64,000 bases of DNA, taken from the NCBI RefSeq assembly GCF_003711515.1, contig NW_021167089.1, positions 317,296 to 381,295 of the forward strand. The letters are read 5' to 3'. The position numbers and the translations under genes are program-made. The DNA is from Sodiomyces alkalinus F11 (taxonomy: Eukaryota; Ascomycota; Sordariomycetes; Glomerellales; Plectosphaerellaceae). Positions 29,114-40,829 of this stretch are shown here, piece after piece; position 1 is the stretch's first letter; each line of letters starts with the position of its first letter. The notes beneath the pieces are model-generated. The model had not been told where the DNA came from and searched no databases. It worked only from the letters and a program-made list of their open reading frames with translations.

Positions 29114-31803
29114 ATGCCAGTCCACCGCGACAGCTCCCGTGATGCGAGTGCCTGGGCCGAGTTCCGCGGCCACGGCATCCAGCACTCGGGCGCCGGAGGT
29201 TTCACTGCGCGGGACATCTATATCGGTACGTTGCCGCCCCGCCGCGCCGTTCCTAGCTGACCGACTGCAAAGGAGCCGCATCCGACCAACTGCTCGCCGA
29301 CCTGCGCGTGACCGACCCACGCCACGACAAGCAGCGCATCGAGACCACCAAGGGCGGCCTCCTCGAGGACTCGTACCGCTGGATCCTCGGCCACCGCGAC
29401 TTCCTGCGATGGCGCGACGATCCGCACACACGCCTGCTGTGGGTCAGGGGCGACCCGGGCAAGGGCAAGACGATGCTCCTTTGCGGCGTCGTCGACGAGC
29501 TCGAGAAGGCATCCCCAACGGCGCCCCCGGCCGCGTACTTCTTCTGCCAGGCCACCGACGAGCGTCTCAGCAGCGCGACGGCCGTGCTGCGCGGCCTCCT
29601 CTACATGCTCGTCCGTCAGCACCCTCCCCTCATCTCCTACCTGCAGGAAGAGTACAGGCACGCGGGCAGGCGCCTCTTCGAGGATGTCAACGCTTGGTCC
29701 GCCATGTCGCAGGCGCTCACGGCCATGCTGGCCGACCCCGCCTTGGAGGGCAAGATCCTCGTCATCGACGCCCTCGACGAGTGCGTGACGGACATGCAGC
29801 GGCTTCTCGGCTTCATCTCGACGACGTCCCACGCCAAGTGGATTGTTTCGAGCCGCAACTGGCCGGCCATCGAGCAGACGCTGGACGGCACGGCGTCCAG
29901 CGTCGGCCTGCGTCTCGAGCTGAACGCAAACTCCATTGCCGCTGCCGTGCGGGCGTACGTTCAACACAAAGTGAGTCAACTGACGCGGCTCAAGAAGTAC
30001 GATGGCCCCACCCGCGATGCCGTGCAGAAGCACCTCATCGACAACTCCGACGACACCTTCCTCTGGGTGGCCTTGGTCTGTCAAGAGCTCGCTAGCCGGG
30101 AGGTCCGAAAGCGACACACCCTCAGCGTCCTCGAGACGTTCCCGCCTGGCCTGGGGCCTCTGTACCAGCGCATGATGGACCACATCGCCGACTCGAGAGA
30201 CGCAGAGGCTGTGCAGAGAGGTCCTGGCCGCTATCTCGGTCGTGTATCGCCCTGTCACGACACAGGAGCTCACCCACATCATTCGGTCGGCGCACCGTTT
30301 CGGCGACGACCCTGAGGCCCTTGCAAGAGATCATCGCGTCCTGCGGCTCGTTCCTCACGCTGCGCCATGGGACTGTCTTTTTCGTGCATCAGTCGGCGAA
30401 GGACTTCCTGCTGGGGCAGGCTTCTATACGGATCCTTCCATCCGGGATCGCAGACCAGCACCGCGCCATCTTCTCCAAGTCCCTGGAGGTCCTGACCCGC
30501 CAGCTCAGACGCGACATCTATGACCTGCGCGCCCCCGGCGTCCTCATCGGCGAAATCTCCCCGCCCGACCCGGATCCGTTGGCCCCTCTCGAGTACGCCT
30601 GCGTCCACTGGGTCGACCATCTGCGCGACTCAAAATTCGCGAACAGCTCGGGACACAGTGCCCTGCGGGACTGTGAGATCATTTCCGCCTTTCTCCAAAG
30701 GAAGTTCCTCCACTGGCTGGAGGCTCTAGGTCTCCTACGCAGCCTATCGCAAGGAGTACTGGCCGTGCAGAGCCTTGAGGCGCTCGTGGTACGTCCGGAC
30801 GGCCGAGTATAAGCACCCTTGATAGGCAGAAAGTAGCTAACACGCACAGACAAGCACGGGAACGCGCCGACTAGCCGACTTTGTCCGAGACGCCCGTCGA
30901 TTCGTTCTATCGCACAGGGCAGTTGTGGAGATGGCTCCGCTACAGGTGTACCTGTCGGCCCTCGTGTTTAGCCCGAGGGGTAGCATCGTGAGGCAGCTGT
31001 ACGAAGGTGAGGCGCGGGCGTGGATGAGGGTGATGCCACCAATGGCAGCGGATTGGAGCGCATGTCTGCAGACGCTCGAGGGCCATCGCGTCTTCGTCAG
31101 TTCGGTGGCCTTCGCACGTGATGGGCGGCACCTAGCGTCGGGGTCCCAGGACACGACCGTCAAGGTCTGGGATACGGCGACGGGCGCGTGTACGCAGACG
31201 CTTAAGGGCCATGGCGGCGCCGTCAACTCGGTGGCCTTCGCAGCCGATGGCCGGCGCCTCGCGTCAGGGTCCCGCGATAAGACCGTCAAGGTCTGGGATA
31301 CGGCGACGGGCGCATGTCTACAGACGCTCGAGGGCCATGGCGGCGCCGTCAGCTCGGTGGCCTTCGCACGTGATGGGCGGCACCTAGCGTCGGGGTCCCA
31401 GGACACGACCGTTAAGGTCTGGGATACGGCGACGGGCGCGTGTACGCAGACGCTCGAGGGCCATGACGGCGATGTCAGGTCGGTGGCTTTCGCACCCGAT
31501 GGCCGGCGCCTCCTAACGAACCGTGGTATCTTTCGCCTCGACTCGTATACCACGGATGGCCTGGGTCCGGACGGCCTTGCCCAGGGGCCATACGAGCCCT
31601 ACAAAACCTCCGCCCCTTCTACTCAGAGGTATCATATCGGTCGCGATAACACCTGGATCATGAGAGACAACTTTAGGTTGCTGTGGCTTCCTCTAGAGTA
31701 TCGGCCGAGTACAACCGCAGTGACTGGACCAAGTGTCGCGCTAGGCTGTCGGTCGGGACGAGTACTTTGCATGACTTTCTCGACGTGGCAGACGGGGATC
31801 TAG
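29114..31803 (+). pseudogene. NACHT-WD40 NOD-like receptor with two frameshifts
   Basis: Exon 1 (29114-29225) encodes MPVHRDSSRDASAWAEF and the motif [20 protein letters not shown]. After a 47-bp intron (29226-29272) come DPRHDKQRIETTKGGLLEDS, the P-loop VRGDPGKGKTMLL, Walker B ILVIDALDEC and WIVSSRNWPAIEQ: a typical fungal NACHT. Near 30210 the frame shifts +1 (into CREVLAAISVVYRPVTTQEL) and again +1 near 30320 (into LQEIIASCGSFLTLRHGTVF, FVHQSAKDFLLG). A second intron (about 30790-30849) leads to ARRFVLSHRAVVEMAPLQVY and WD40 repeats of exactly 126 bp, then the family end LLWLPLEYRP and CRSGRVLCMTFS. NLRs of this class mediate non-self recognition and incompatibility. The frameshifts make it a probable pseudogene, unless they are sequence errors. 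Confidence 0.8.
31066..31515 (+). repeat. Near-identical 126-bp WD40 repeats of the NLR
   Basis: Equivalent CAGACGCT sites fall at 31069, 31195, 31321 and 31447, exactly 126 bp apart. Each unit encodes QTLEGHxxxVxSVAFAxDGR and LASGSxDxTVKVWDTATGAC. Units 1 and 3 are almost identical outside the HRVFV/HGGAV segment. The fourth unit degenerates into LTNRGIFRLD. Confidence 0.9.
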
Positions 31804-34441
31804 ATGGCCAGTCGCCATCTTCAAGCGATACCGGGTATCCGAAGTCTCTGTTTGTTCAACGAAACATCCTTACTTTCTTTTTTCAAAGACGACGAGGCGG
31901 GAGAAATACATCGGCGAGCACTAGAGGGCCGCGAGAAGAGAGAGGCAGAGAGACAGAGGAGCGCTAAGGCCTCCCGAGGGGCATGCGGCGTGCAGAAGAC
32001 TATCAGTACCTACATACATTCCTCCGACAGAAGGCTGCATCGGGTCTCCGAGTATCCTGCAAATCAAGCCCAGTGGCAGCTGTGAGAAGGTGTACCGCGC
32101 CCGTTGCCCCCGCCGTTTGAGCTCGTGTTCGGTTTGTGGCTCGGTTGCAGTTTGTGCTGTAGCCTGTTTGGCATCAGAGAGAGGCCTTGTGGATACTTGG
32201 CGGGGTGCGTCCGGTTGCTATATTTGTATTGTAGAAGTGAAAGAGCGTAGAGGGAAGAGTAGTCACCGCTTGTGCCACATCCGCGTCGAGAGTCTTCAAG
32301 CCGCTTTGGCAAGCCTTCCGCGACGTCTCAAGGGGCCCCAGTCGGAGAGACGCCCTGGCTTCGACTTGTTCACTCTCCCAGCTGAAGCGCACGCGCATGT
32401 GGCATCACTCTTCCCCGCGAGCTTTACGCCCACAATCTCGAACATCAGGCCGGGCGCCGTTCGCTTCCGTCAAGAAACAATGAATGGTTGCTAACCTGTC
32501 TTTACCAGTTCCCACCTTTTCAGAGAGCTTTGGACGTGATGCAACGTTGAGCTCGGTACCTAAACGGAACGCAGAGCAGGAAGCAGGGTGCATTGTGGGC
32601 CAGACCAATCGGCCCCCGACAGGTGAGGGCACTTGGCAGTGCCTGTGCTCCATAGCACACGATGCACACCGTTTGGAACCACCGTTTCCATTTTCGTTTG
32701 CACAATATGCACAAAAGCTTGCTTAGCGACTTTCAACTGAGGCGTGGCTGAGCTTGGACTGAGCCGAGCCTGAGCAAGAGCGACAAGTACGCTAGTCCTA
32801 ATTTGGGAAGCAACCCAGCTGTGGTAAAACCTGGAACCTAGGAAAGGCAAATCCAGGGGTAAAGTAAGCACCGTGCCCTATTGCCTTAGGTAATAAGGTA
32901 CAACATAAAGCACTTATTCATATAACAATTGATTAGTTACACAGCTCCAGTCCAGTACTCGTACAAAGTTCACCACGTACTCCGTTAGCAAAACAACCCG
33001 CTAAAACCAAGAAGATAGAGATGCTCGGATGGAAATATAAGGATACCTAGTTCTAAGGAAGTGTGTTTAGCGTATATCTAGATAAGGTAGTCAAGGATTG
33101 ACTAGAAGAACAAAAAGAGGTGATGGCGCGAAGTATCTATACTGCGTAAACCTCGGGCGTTATAGAAACCATAGCGAAAAGGTAAAGCAAGATAATCGGA
33201 GGTTGTCCTCCAGAGCACGACTGATATTTGACCAAGGTAGGTACCTATACCTTATTGAACTGTATCCGTATCCTCTGTAGAGATACATCTCCCCATATCA
33301 AAAACAAGAATCTGGAGGAAGCCAGCAAGCATCTTTATTGTCAAGCATTTGCTCCTCAATCTTCGGGTTCCCGCCGTACTCTTTACTTCTCCCAAGACTA
33401 TGGAAAAACCGCCGAAGCACAAGAAATGCAATATAAGGTAATTGCCGAATATACATCGTACTACATACGCCATGCTGACTTGTTCTCTTTTTATCAACGT
33501 ACCCCAGTTGGCAATTATCCTACAATTCGTCTACTTCGTGTCAGCTTGATCCATTGTCGCTGCTATGAGCAAGGACTTCTACTTCGTAGCAGCCCTGGAA
33601 ACGGGGAGTACACGCTGCAGGAATCAGTAGTAAAAGAAGTCCTTAGGAGCCCAAGAAGGATTAGATACGCCTTCGAGAGACAAAATACAGGCACGTGTAA
33701 TTTTTAAAAGTAAGTCCATCCTAAAAACCAGCGAAGCTGCAAGGTGTGAAAGTGCTTCGTGCTAAACCGGCCAACGGAATCATACAGGTACTTCGGAATG
33801 CTTCATGCATCGATAAGGTATAAATTGTACACGGACGTAATGCGCTTTGCATCGGTACCTTAGGGAGTATTACCTAAGGTAGGTACCTTACCTTATATAA
33901 TAAGGTACTTAACTCGATGTGCCAAAATGCTTGTGAATACGGCCCCACAACTGACCGCCTCCACTCAAAGTCACTTTGGTACGGAGAACGTTAAACCAAA
34001 GCACCTATGTACCTCCTACGCCTTACTCTGTACCTACCTAGGTACTAATACAACGTATTACCAATACATTCTCTGCATCCCAATGGGCGTCACCGAAACA
34101 ACCCCATCCGGCAATCCATCTCTTCACCTGCCAACTTCACATTCACCTTCACCTTCACCTTTTCCTCTTCCTCTTCCTCTTCCTCCCCACAGCCACGACT
34201 TTTCTGGCAACAACTTGGAATCTCGTGCGAAAGGCGATGACAACACAGCCGATAATGGCGCAAAAATGTCGCTGATGCCTTGTCACGACCAGAAACCCTA
34301 ACCTTTTGTCATCGTGCTTGGAAACCTCCGATTTTTGGAACAACCCCGAGCAAAGACGAAACAGTATCTGTACGGATCTTTCTCGCCAGTTCTCCCGCAG
34401 TGTGCGGCTCCTTGTCCCATGCCGATCCCAAGTCGACCACC
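31804..34441. other. 2.6-kb intergenic boundary region
   Basis: Holds the right copy of the direct repeat (32268-32400). From about 32880 the sequence becomes AT-richer and the first TACCTAAGGTAGGTACCTTA-type motifs appear (33855-33910). An unsupported open frame of 159 codons lies at 33228-33707. A pyrimidine-rich microsatellite (TTCACC/TTCCTC, 34140-34195) precedes KOG1 and is probably in its 5' leader. Confidence 0.5.
32268..32400. repeat. Right direct repeat flanking the APH-NLR cassette
   Basis: Partner of 26074-26210, same orientation, 6.2 kb away. The interval between the copies holds the phosphotransferase, the PNP fragment and the NLR. Confidence 0.7.
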
Positions 34442-37400
34442 ATGTCGCTTTCCAATTCTTCTAGCCTGCGCGTCAACGGGAACGGGAACAGGAACAGGAA
34501 CGGGGCGTCAGCTCAACCTCTAGACGACCCAAAACCTCTCCAGCAGCGTCCCAAATCCCCCCTCAGCCAGGCCCAACGATCCAACACCTTCAACACACAC
34601 CATACCCGCCGCCAGTCTTTTGATAATCGCCCTTCAAGTGCGCCAGGCGACGATGCCCAGCAGCAGAATAATCCTAGTAATTGTAATGCTCTCGCCTTGA
34701 GAAGCCACCGCGACTCGACTTCCGAGACGACCAAGACCCAGCGACCCCCCAAGCCTCCTTTGCTGCGTTCCAAGAGTGAGAACAGAGTGCGCCGCGTTGG
34801 TGAGAATAAGAAAGAAGAGGAAGATGAAATCCTGCAGTGGGGAGCTAGACACGGCTTTGAGGAGCACTATGAGTCGCAGCAGTTCATGGATAAACTGGCC
34901 AATGTGAGTTTGCTTTGTCTTTTGTCTTTTGCATTTTGCCTTTTGCATTTTGCCTTTTGCCTTTTGCCTTTTGCCCTCGCAACTCCCACACTTCCCCGAA
35001 TCCGCGTCAAAAGATCTGCTGACATAGCCCCTATCAGAACTGGTATATGTACTGGACCGACAAGCGACACGAGACGACGGGAAAACCCAAAGCCCCAACC
35101 CACGAGCTTCAGGACTGGCGCATGAGAGATCGCCTCAAGACGGTGTCTGCCGCTCTTGCCGTCTGCCTGAACATCTCCGTCGAGCCTCCGGATCAGCTTA
35201 GGACCAATCCGGGAGCGAAGCTGGAGGCCTGGATCGACCCCTTCCAGTCCCCTCCCCAAAAAGCCCTGGAAAACATCGGCAAGGCCCTCCAGTCCCAGTA
35301 TGAGACCCTCGCGATCCGAACGCGCTACAAGCAGTATCTCGATCCGTCCGTCGAGGAAACCAAAAAGTTCTGCATCTCGTTGCGGAGGAACGCCAAGGAC
35401 GAACGCGTCTTGCTCCACTACAACGGTCACGGTGTGCCGAAGCCGACGTCCAGCGGCGAGATTTGGGTCTTCAACAAGAACTACACCCAGTACATACCCG
35501 TGTCGCTATACGACCTGCAGCACTGGCTGCAGGCCCCTACCATGTTCGTTTGGGACTGCTCCGAGGCCGGCAACATCTTGAACAACTACCATCGCTTCGT
35601 CGAGAAGCATGAGCAGGAGGAAGAGGAAAACGCGGCCCGGGACCCCAACTACGAGAAGACCGCCTTCCGACCGTACATTCACCTTGCCGCCTGCGGCGTG
35701 AAAGAGAACCTCCCCACCAACCCGCTGCTCCCTGCCGACCTCTTCACGTCCTGTCTCACCACCCCCATCGAAATGGCCCTCTGGTTCTTCGTCCTCCAGA
35801 ACCCGCTCAAGACCAACCTCACGCCCGAGAGGGCCAAGAAGCTCCCCGGCCGCCTTCAGGAGAGGAGGACCCCGCTGGGCGAACTGAACTGGATCTTCAC
35901 CGCCATCACCGACACCATCGCCTGGACCACATTACCCCGCCACCTGTTCCGGAAGTTCTTCAGGCAAGACCTCATGGTCGCCGCGCTGTTCAGGAACTTC
36001 CTGCTGGCGCAGCGCATCATGTCCGTCTACGGCTGCCACCCCCAATCCTACCCGGAGCTGCCGGATACCCGGCAGCACCCCCTGTGGGCGAGCTGGGACC
36101 TGGCCGTAGACATGGCCCTGGCCCAGCTGCCCATGCTGGAGAGGAAGGAGAGCGAAGGGATCGAATACGAATACCAGAACTCGACCTTCTTCACCGAGCA
36201 GCTGACGGCCTTCGAGGTCTACCTGGCCAGGGGAGACGCCATGGCCCAGAAACCGCCCGAGCAGCTCCCTGTCGTTCTCCAGGTGCTTCTTAGTCAGCAG
36301 CACCGCGTGCGAGCACTGATCTTGCTGGGCAGCTTCTTAGACCTCGGCCCATGGTCGGTGCAGCTTGCGCTGAGCATAGGCATCTTCCCATACGTATTAA
36401 AGCTCTTGCAGTCGGCCGCGGCCGAGCTGAAGCCGGTCATGGTGTTCATCTGGACCCGCATCCTGGCCGTGGACATCTCTTGCCAGCAGGATCTTATCAA
36501 GGACAACGGCTACAACTACTTCACCGCCATCCTCAAGCCTGCCGAATCTCTGCCCGTTGCCAACAGCGACGAGCACAAGGCCATGTGCGCCTTCATCCTG
36601 GCCATGTTGTGCAGGGGTTATAAGCCCGGCCAACAGGTGTGCAACCAGACCGAGATTATGACGTATTGTCTCACACATCTTCAACACCAGGAGAACCCGC
36701 TGCTGCGACAATGGGCCTGTCTCTGTCTCAGCCAGCTGTGGCATGATTTGCCCGAAGCCAAATGGCGGGGCATCAGGGAGAACGCTCCGAGCAAGCTATC
36801 TTGTCTGGCCAAGGACCGGTGCCCGGAAGTGAGGGCCGCCATGTTGCATGCCATGACCACCTTCATCGGCGTCATCGACCTGACGGACGAGGTGGCACGC
36901 ATCGAGGAGTCGATTGCCTGGACCTTGCTCGACATGGCCAACGACGGCAGTCCCACAGTCCGGCGCGAATTCCTCGTCTTCTTATCCCATTTCATCCTCC
37001 GCTTCGAGAATAAGTTTATCGTGGCCGCCTTTGAGCAGTTGCAGGAAGAAAAAGAATACGTCTTGTTCCCCCCAGACGACGACGGCACGGAACACAAGAT
37101 GGGCCTTCACTATGCGCGCCAGGAGAATCGCAATGCGGACGGGACCATCAGGGCCGCTGCGCACGGTTTCGCCCACAACACCGTCTTCGCAGCGTGCTGG
37201 AAACATGCTCTGCTGCTCAACGTCGACCCCCACCCCGAAGTGCAACGCGACGCCGCCGCGGTCGTGGACTACGTGCACAATGCCGTGCTCGCGTCTCCTA
37301 TCGGGGCGCAAGCGCAGGCGCTCATGGACGAGATACGCAGAAAGGCGAGGCCGTCGTCGGACAGGAGCCACCACCAGCAGGCTGCGACGCAGCGGAATCA

Positions 37401-39111
37401 CGCACAGAGCGGTGGTGGCGGCGGTGGTGGTGGTGGTGGTGGCGCGACGCGATCCTCGGCCGCCGCGGCATCACTGCCAAACCCGGGCCTTTTCCGCAGG
37501 ACGGCGAGTTACTTGTTCACCGGCATGTTCGGCGGCATCGACGGCACCACCATGACCGACGCGAACAAGCGGGCAGGTCAGCCGTGGCAAGCACCGGCGT
37601 CGTCGCCCGGTCATCGGAACCAGACGACGAGAGGAGCACGCAGACTCGGGGGGGGGCCCGACTCGTCGGCGGCATCGTCGCCACCGCAGATGGATCCAGC
37701 GGCAGGTCACGCGAGGTACCACACGGCGGGCGAACCGGTGTCGGGAGGCTACGAGGACAAGCAGCAGGCCAGGGAAGCGGGAGGAGCGGCGACGCTTCCG
37801 GTGCGCAGCACGTTCTTCGATTGGTCGGTGGAATATTTCCGCGAGCCGCAGATGAAGCCGAGCGAGTCGGACGAGCCCGGCAGCACGGAATACAACGAGC
37901 GGCTCTGGAGGCGGTCTCGCAACGAGGCGATCCTGCAAGAGACGCAGCCTCTCAAGCAGTACGCCGGCAGCCACAAGTGGGACAAGCCGATCCGGCTCCT
38001 CAACAACGGGGCGCAGCCGTCCAAGCTGACGTTCCACCAATTCGAAGACCACCTCGCGGTGGCGGACAACGGGAACACGGTGACGATGTGGGACTGGAAG
38101 AAGCAGATGCGGCTCAGCCGGTTCTCCAACGGCAACCCGGAAGGGTCGGTGATCTGCGACGTCAAGTTCATCAACGAGGAGGACCAGGGCTTCCTGATGA
38201 CGGGGTCGTCGGACGGGGTGCTCCGGGTGTACCGGGGGTACGACGCGGACGAGGAGGTGGAGCTGGCGTCGTCGTGGCGGGCGCTCACGCACATGGTGCC
38301 GAGCACGGTGAACTCGGGCATGGTGTTCGACTGGCAGCAGGCGACGGGGCGGGTGCTGGTGGCGGGCGACGTGCGGGTGATCCGGGTGTGGTCGGCGGCG
38401 TCGGAGACGTGCATCATGGACATTCCGGCGCGGTCCGGGTCGTGCGTGACGTCGCTGACGTCGGACCAGATGACGGGCAACACGCTGGTGGCCGGGTTCG
38501 GGGACGGGGCGGTCCGGGTGTTCGACACGCGCCTCAAGGTGCAGGAATCGATGGTGAAGAAGTGGAGGGACGAGACGGATCGGCAGTGGATCAAGAGCGT
38601 GCACATGCAGCGGGGCGGGCAGCGGGAGCTGCTCAGCGCGAGCTGTAACGGCAAGGTCAAGCTGTGGGATATTCGGATGGACAAGCCGCTTCGTACGTTC
38701 CGGACGACGAGGGATCCGAGGGATACCTTGCGAACGGCCAGCACACACGAGCACCTGCCGGTGTTTGCTGTGTAAGTCTCTTTTTCTTCTTATTCNNNNN
38801 NNNNNNNNNNNNNNNNNNNNNNNNNNNNNNNNNNNNNNNNTTTTTCTTCGTCTTTTCACCTTCCTAACCACCGCCAACTCATCTTTGACAGGGGTACTTC
38901 GAGCCGCCGTGTCAGGGTATTCAACTTCGAGGGCCAGAGACTATCGGAGATGGAACCGTACTCGAGCTTCCTCCAGCAGAGCCGAGGATCGCCCATTTCG
39001 GCCACGGCGTTCCACCCGCACCGGCCCATCTTGGGCTGTGCTTCTCGGGGCGACTACAACATCAACCTCTTTACGTGTGAGAATACCGAGGCGGTCCAGC
39101 CACGTGCCTAA
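34442..39111 (+). CDS. KOG1: Raptor/Kog1, regulatory subunit of TORC1
   Basis: Three exons (34442-34903, 35038-38771, 38892-39111) give 1471 residues. The N-terminal low-complexity part has Arg/Asn and Ser runs. The Raptor_N caspase-like domain follows: MYWTDKRHETTGKPKAP, DPFQSPPQKALENIGKALQS, RVLLHYNGHGVPKPT, SGEIWVFNKNYTQYIPVSLY and MFVWDCSEAGNILNN, with the His and Cys of the caspase-like dyad present. HEAT repeats (about residues 480-760) and a C-terminal seven-bladed WD40 (GNTVTMWDWKK, FLMTGSSDGVLRVYRG, VKLWDIRMDKP, SRGDYNINLF) complete the protein. Raptor recruits substrates to TOR kinase in nutrient signalling. A poly-Gly run (GGT codons at 37411-37442) interrupts the linker. Intron 2 contains a 45-bp N gap (38796-38840), outside the coding sequence. 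The ATG at 34442 has a CACC context; an in-frame upstream ATG at 34280 is less likely. Confidence 0.96.
38796..38840. other. Assembly gap (45 N) inside KOG1 intron 2
   Basis: Run of N flanked by pyrimidine-rich intron sequence, probably a homopolymer that could not be resolved. Confidence 0.99.
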
Positions 39112-40084
39112 GGTAGCTGGCGGGAGGAGGCCGAGAAGGGAATTGGGGTTGACGAAAGAGAGGAAAGGGGGTTGTCAAGAGTAGTCGAGTCGAGCTGAGA
39201 AAGTCCGATATCGCTGACACTTGGAGACTATCATTCAAGGGAATTTGTTTATGCATGGCTCGTAGGGTGCTTTTCGCTTTTTTTTTTTTCTTCTTCCTTT
39301 TTTTCCTTTTTTTTTGGCATTTCTGCCTTTCCATGAACTGCATCATGAGGCGTTTTGAGATGGCAGGCCTTGGGCCATATTTTCCGTCTTCGCGACCTTT
39401 CCATTTCTTTCCTCTCTTTCTCTACCGCTTTCTTTTACCCTCCCTCCCTCCCTCCCTCTCTTCGTATTTGTTTTTATTCTTGTCGGGTTGAGTCTGGGAG
39501 GGTTCTGCGGCTAATTACAGGAAGAGGCATGCAGTGTGTAATTAAAGGTTCTTTGCGCCTTGTGCAGCATCCTAAGAGACTTATTACTGGTACGGATTCT
39601 GATAAACTAAGCATCATTGGGGATAATCTATCTCTTCCCTCTGGTGTAATTTATCCACATGAGGCCGAGGGCGTGGTGTTGTGTTGTGGAATAGGGGGAT
39701 TTCCCTTGAACTCCATTGGCTCCTAAACTGTATAATTGAGTGGCCATGTTGTTTACAGAGTAGAGTACAATAACGCGTATATCGGGTCGTTATCGATAAG
39801 CTGGTCCCGATAAGCCAGATAGGTAGGTACCTTAGGTAACGATCGAGGAGGGGTTCGATTCATGGACCTCAAAAGTCACCCCGCCATTGGAAATTTGACA
39901 GGAGTCACGTCCAAACAACACACACACACCTCACCTTTCTTCAAACGATCGACTCGCCTCTCTGAACGATACGACAATTTAACGAATTCCTTTCTTACAG
40001 CGAAAGAAGAGACAGAAAGAAAAGAAGAAGAAAAGATAACGAAAAAAATTATAGAAACCATTTAGGCAACGTCCCATCGTCGAC
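39112..40084. other. Intergenic region KOG1-DPS1
   Basis: Contains the KOG1 3' region with long T runs (39278-39316) and CCCTCCCTCCCTCC (39440-39455), and the DPS1 upstream region with an AGGTAGGTACCTTAGGTA motif (39819-39839). No gene seen. Confidence 0.5.
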
Positions 40085-40794
40085 ATGGCCGACGCTCCCG
40101 CCACCGACCCCGCGCAAGCCGCCGCCGCCGCCGCCGCCTCTCCTTCCAATAACCCATCCCCTCCGACCGGGGATAATGGCGGTGATGCCGGCGGCGAGAA
40201 GCAGTCCAAGAAGGGAGCCAAGAAGGCCGAAGCCAAAGCGAAAAAAGAAGCCGAAAAGGCTCGCAAGGCCGCCGAGCGCGAAGCCGCCGAGGCCGCCAGG
40301 AAGGCCGCCGGCGGCGCGGCCGGAGGTGAGGACCTGGCCAAGGACAACTACGGCGACCCGAACCACACGACCAAGGTGGAAGCGGAGCGGGTGCACCTGC
40401 GCGACCTCGGGGAGGAGCACGTCGGCAAGAGCGTCAAGGTGCGCGGCTGGGTGCAGAACTCGCGCATGCAGGGCGCCAAGATGTGCTTCGTCGAGCTGCG
40501 CGAGGAGCGCAACTGGGCCGTGCAGGGCGTCATCACCGCCAGCGCCGAGGGGAAGCCCGTCTCCCGCCCGATGGTGAAGTGGGTCGGCGCCCTCCCGCTC
40601 GAGTCGTTCGTCCTGGTCGAGGCTACCGTCCAGAAGCCGCTCGAGCCGGTCAAGAGCTGCAAGGTCAGCCTGTACGAGCTGCACATCACCAAGTGCTACC
40701 TCGTCGCCCGGGGTCCTGAGGTGCTGGGCCTCGGTCTCGCGGCTGCGAACCGCGCCATCTCGAGCTTCGATGACGAGGAGCATCCCGCTCCCGC

Positions 40795-40829
<35 letters not shown>

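Noticed and set aside
33228..33707. Plus-strand frame of 159 codons in the boundary region
   Set aside because: AT-rich intergenic DNA, no recognisable motif, no splice-supported extension.
37194..38877. Long frames on both strands across KOG1
   Set aside because: Shadows of the GC-rich KOG1 coding sequence; the minus-strand frame also crosses the N gap.
39840..39880. GGTTCGATTC resembling a tRNA T-arm
   Set aside because: No matching A box, acceptor stem or cloverleaf can be drawn around it; no tRNA gene was found anywhere in the window.
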